Below are positions 14,869-15,834 of a stretch of 15,834 nt of DNA, in pieces. The stretch's first letter is position 1. Each line of letters starts with the position of its first letter. The notes under the pieces are model-generated. The model was given only the letters and a program-made list of their open reading frames with translations. It did no database searches and was not told the origin of the DNA. This stretch comes from an uncultured Erysipelotrichaceae bacterium (GTDB lineage Bacteria; Bacillota_I; Bacilli_A; Erysipelotrichales; Erysipelotrichaceae): NCBI GenBank assembly GCA_937874965.1, contig CALNCD010000167.1:1-15834 (forward strand), read 5' to 3'. Made by a program: the position numbers and the translations under genes.

Positions 14869-14877
14869 TGGTATAAT
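14869..14877 (+). promoter_or_regulatory. Extended -10 promoter of uvrA
   Basis: TGG-TATAAT at 14869-14877 is a consensus extended -10, with no good -35 at 17 nt. It lies 26 nt before the uvrA ATG. The gap 14761-14868 before it holds no further recognised element, and no clear SOS (LexA/DinR) palindrome was seen. Confidence 0.7.
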
Positions 14878-14903
14878 GATAAGGTATGTCAGAGGAGTAT
14901 TGT

Positions 14904-15834
14904 ATGGAAAAAGATAAGATTGTCATTCGTGGCGCAAAAGAAAACAACTTGAAGAATATCAATCTGGAGATTCCTCGGAATCAGCTGGTCGTTATGACCG
15001 GCTTGTCAGGTTCTGGCAAGACATCCTTGGCTTTCGATACGATTTACGCAGAAGGACAGCGTCGCTATGTGGAATCCTTGAGTGCCTATGCCCGCCAGTT
15101 CCTTGGAAATACAGAAAAACCGGATGTAGAGTCCATTGAGGGCCTTTCGCCTGCAATTGCGATTGATCAGAAAACGACCAGCAATAATCCTCGTTCCACC
15201 GTGGGTACAGTAACGGAGATTTATGATTACCTGCGTTTGCTGTTTGCGCGTATCGGAACGCCGTATTGCCCTGACCATAATATTCCGATTGTGTCGCAGA
15301 CGATCAAACAGATGGTGGACCGTATCATGGCATTGGCGGATAAGACACGTCTTGAGATTCTTAGTCCAGTGGTCAAGCAGCAGAAAGGAACCCATAAGGA
15401 TCTTTTTGAAAGCCTGTTGAAACAAGGGTTCATACGCGTTAAGGTGGATGGTGAGAACCGGTTGATTGAAGAAGGAATTGATCTGGAAAAGAATACCCGT
15501 CATACCATCTATGTCGTCGTCGATCGGATCATCAAGAATGATGACGTGACCAGCCGCCTTTCTGATTCGTTGGAAACAGCACTGAAATTGTCGGATGGGG
15601 TTGTGGAAGTGTTTACCGGAAAAGAAAACCTGGTCTTCTCCAGCAAGTATGCCTGCCCGATCTGCGGGTTCTCGATTGCTTCCTTGGAACCGCGGTTATT
15701 CTCCTTCAACTCTCCGATGGGTGCTTGTCCGACATGTAAAGGGCTTGGTTTTACCCAGAAAGTGGACATTGATTATCTGATTCCGGATAGTTCCCTGTCG
15801 ATTGCGCAAGGGGGTATCCGCTACTACAAGAATA
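14904..15834 (+). CDS. uvrA: UvrA, excinuclease ABC subunit A, N-terminal third (runs off the window)
   Basis: UvrA is the ATP-driven dimer that first recognises bulky DNA lesions and loads UvrB. The frame is open from ATG 14904 to the window end, giving 310 complete codons of a protein normally about 940 long. It starts MEKDKIVIRGAKENNLKNINLEIPRN and has Walker A GLSGSGKT (33-40), the segment RRYVESLSAYARQFLG, and the UvrB-interaction region after KTTSNNPRSTVGTVTEIYDYLRLLFARIGTP. A zinc site C251-x2-C254 / C275-x2-C278 is also present. The start follows AGAGGAG (14891-14897), 6 nt away. It has its own promoter and is separated from uvrB by the small membrane protein gene. Confidence 0.98.
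   Translation, partial: MEKDKIVIRGAKENNLKNINLEIPRNQLVVMTGLSGSGKTSLAFDTIYAEGQRRYVESLSAYARQFLGNTEKPDVESIEGLSPAIAIDQKTTSNNPRSTVGTVTEIYDYLRLLFARIGTPYCPDHNIPIVSQTIKQMVDRIMALADKTRLEILSPVVKQQKGTHKDLFESLLKQGFIRVKVDGENRLIEEGIDLEKNTRHTIYVVVDRIIKNDDVTSRLSDSLETALKLSDGVVEVFTGKENLVFSSKYACPICGFSIASLEPRLFSFNSPMGACPTCKGLGFTQKVDIDYLIPDSSLSIAQGGIRYYKN

Noticed and set aside
14761..14903. LexA/DinR SOS box upstream of uvrA
   Set aside because: Only loose fragments resembling half-sites (GAAACAT) were seen; no palindrome with the GAAC...GTTC spacing exists near the promoter.
14771..14962. 63-codon minus-strand open frame at the uvrA promoter
   Set aside because: It overlaps the uvrA start and promoter on the opposite strand, with low-complexity translation and no RBS.

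Overview
The window looks like a chromosomal core region of a low-to-mid GC Gram-positive bacterium (Firmicutes/Bacillota). The gene order comFA-comFC / secA-prfB-yitT / ftsE-ftsX / ctp-uvrB / uvrA matches the conserved neighbourhood known from Bacillus subtilis and relatives. UGA serves as a normal stop: several genes end in TGA, and an RF2 gene with the classical UGA frameshift control is present. An Erysipelotrichia-type lineage is possible (short com proteins, SecA without its zinc tail), but this is a tentative inference; no rRNA or other taxonomic marker is in the window.

Layout. Positions 1-192 (minus) hold the N-terminal part of a HAD-family phosphatase, divergent from comFA-comFC (270-1993), which encode the DNA-uptake helicase and its phosphoribosyltransferase-like partner. 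A monocistronic cold-shock protein (2080-2280) with its own promoter and terminator follows. Next is the secretion and translation block secA-prfB-yitT (2353-6707), with spacings of only a few bases. Then comes the cell-envelope block ftsE-ftsX-M23 peptidase (6776-9746), in which every junction overlaps. FtsX is broken by a one-base frameshift near 7846-7857. A ZIP/GufA metal transporter lies on the minus strand (9781-10617). The block ctp-uvrB (10820-14313) couples an S41 C-terminal processing protease to the excision-repair protein UvrB by an ATGA overlap. A small unrecognised membrane protein with its own strong promoter (14442-14717) separates uvrB from uvrA, which begins at 14904 and runs off the window end.

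How the genes work together. FtsE and FtsX normally form an ABC-type complex that transmits a cytoplasmic ATPase cycle to an extracellular coiled-coil peptidoglycan hydrolase. The M23 protein directly downstream has that architecture (signal peptide, long coiled coil, catalytically complete LytM domain) and is the obvious candidate partner. UvrA and UvrB together recognise bulky DNA lesions. SecA drives export of proteins such as the M23 enzyme, and RF2 terminates translation at UGA/UAA while regulating itself by a +1 frameshift.

No mobile element, CRISPR array, tRNA or rRNA was found, and no gene-free stretch exceeds about 200 bases. This is mostly an ordinary housekeeping region. The points worth a second look are the ftsX frameshift, the three cysteine pairs in the exported M23 enzyme, the SecA tail, the orphan small membrane protein between uvrB and uvrA, the cold-shock gene between comFC and secA, and a repeated extended -10 promoter motif.
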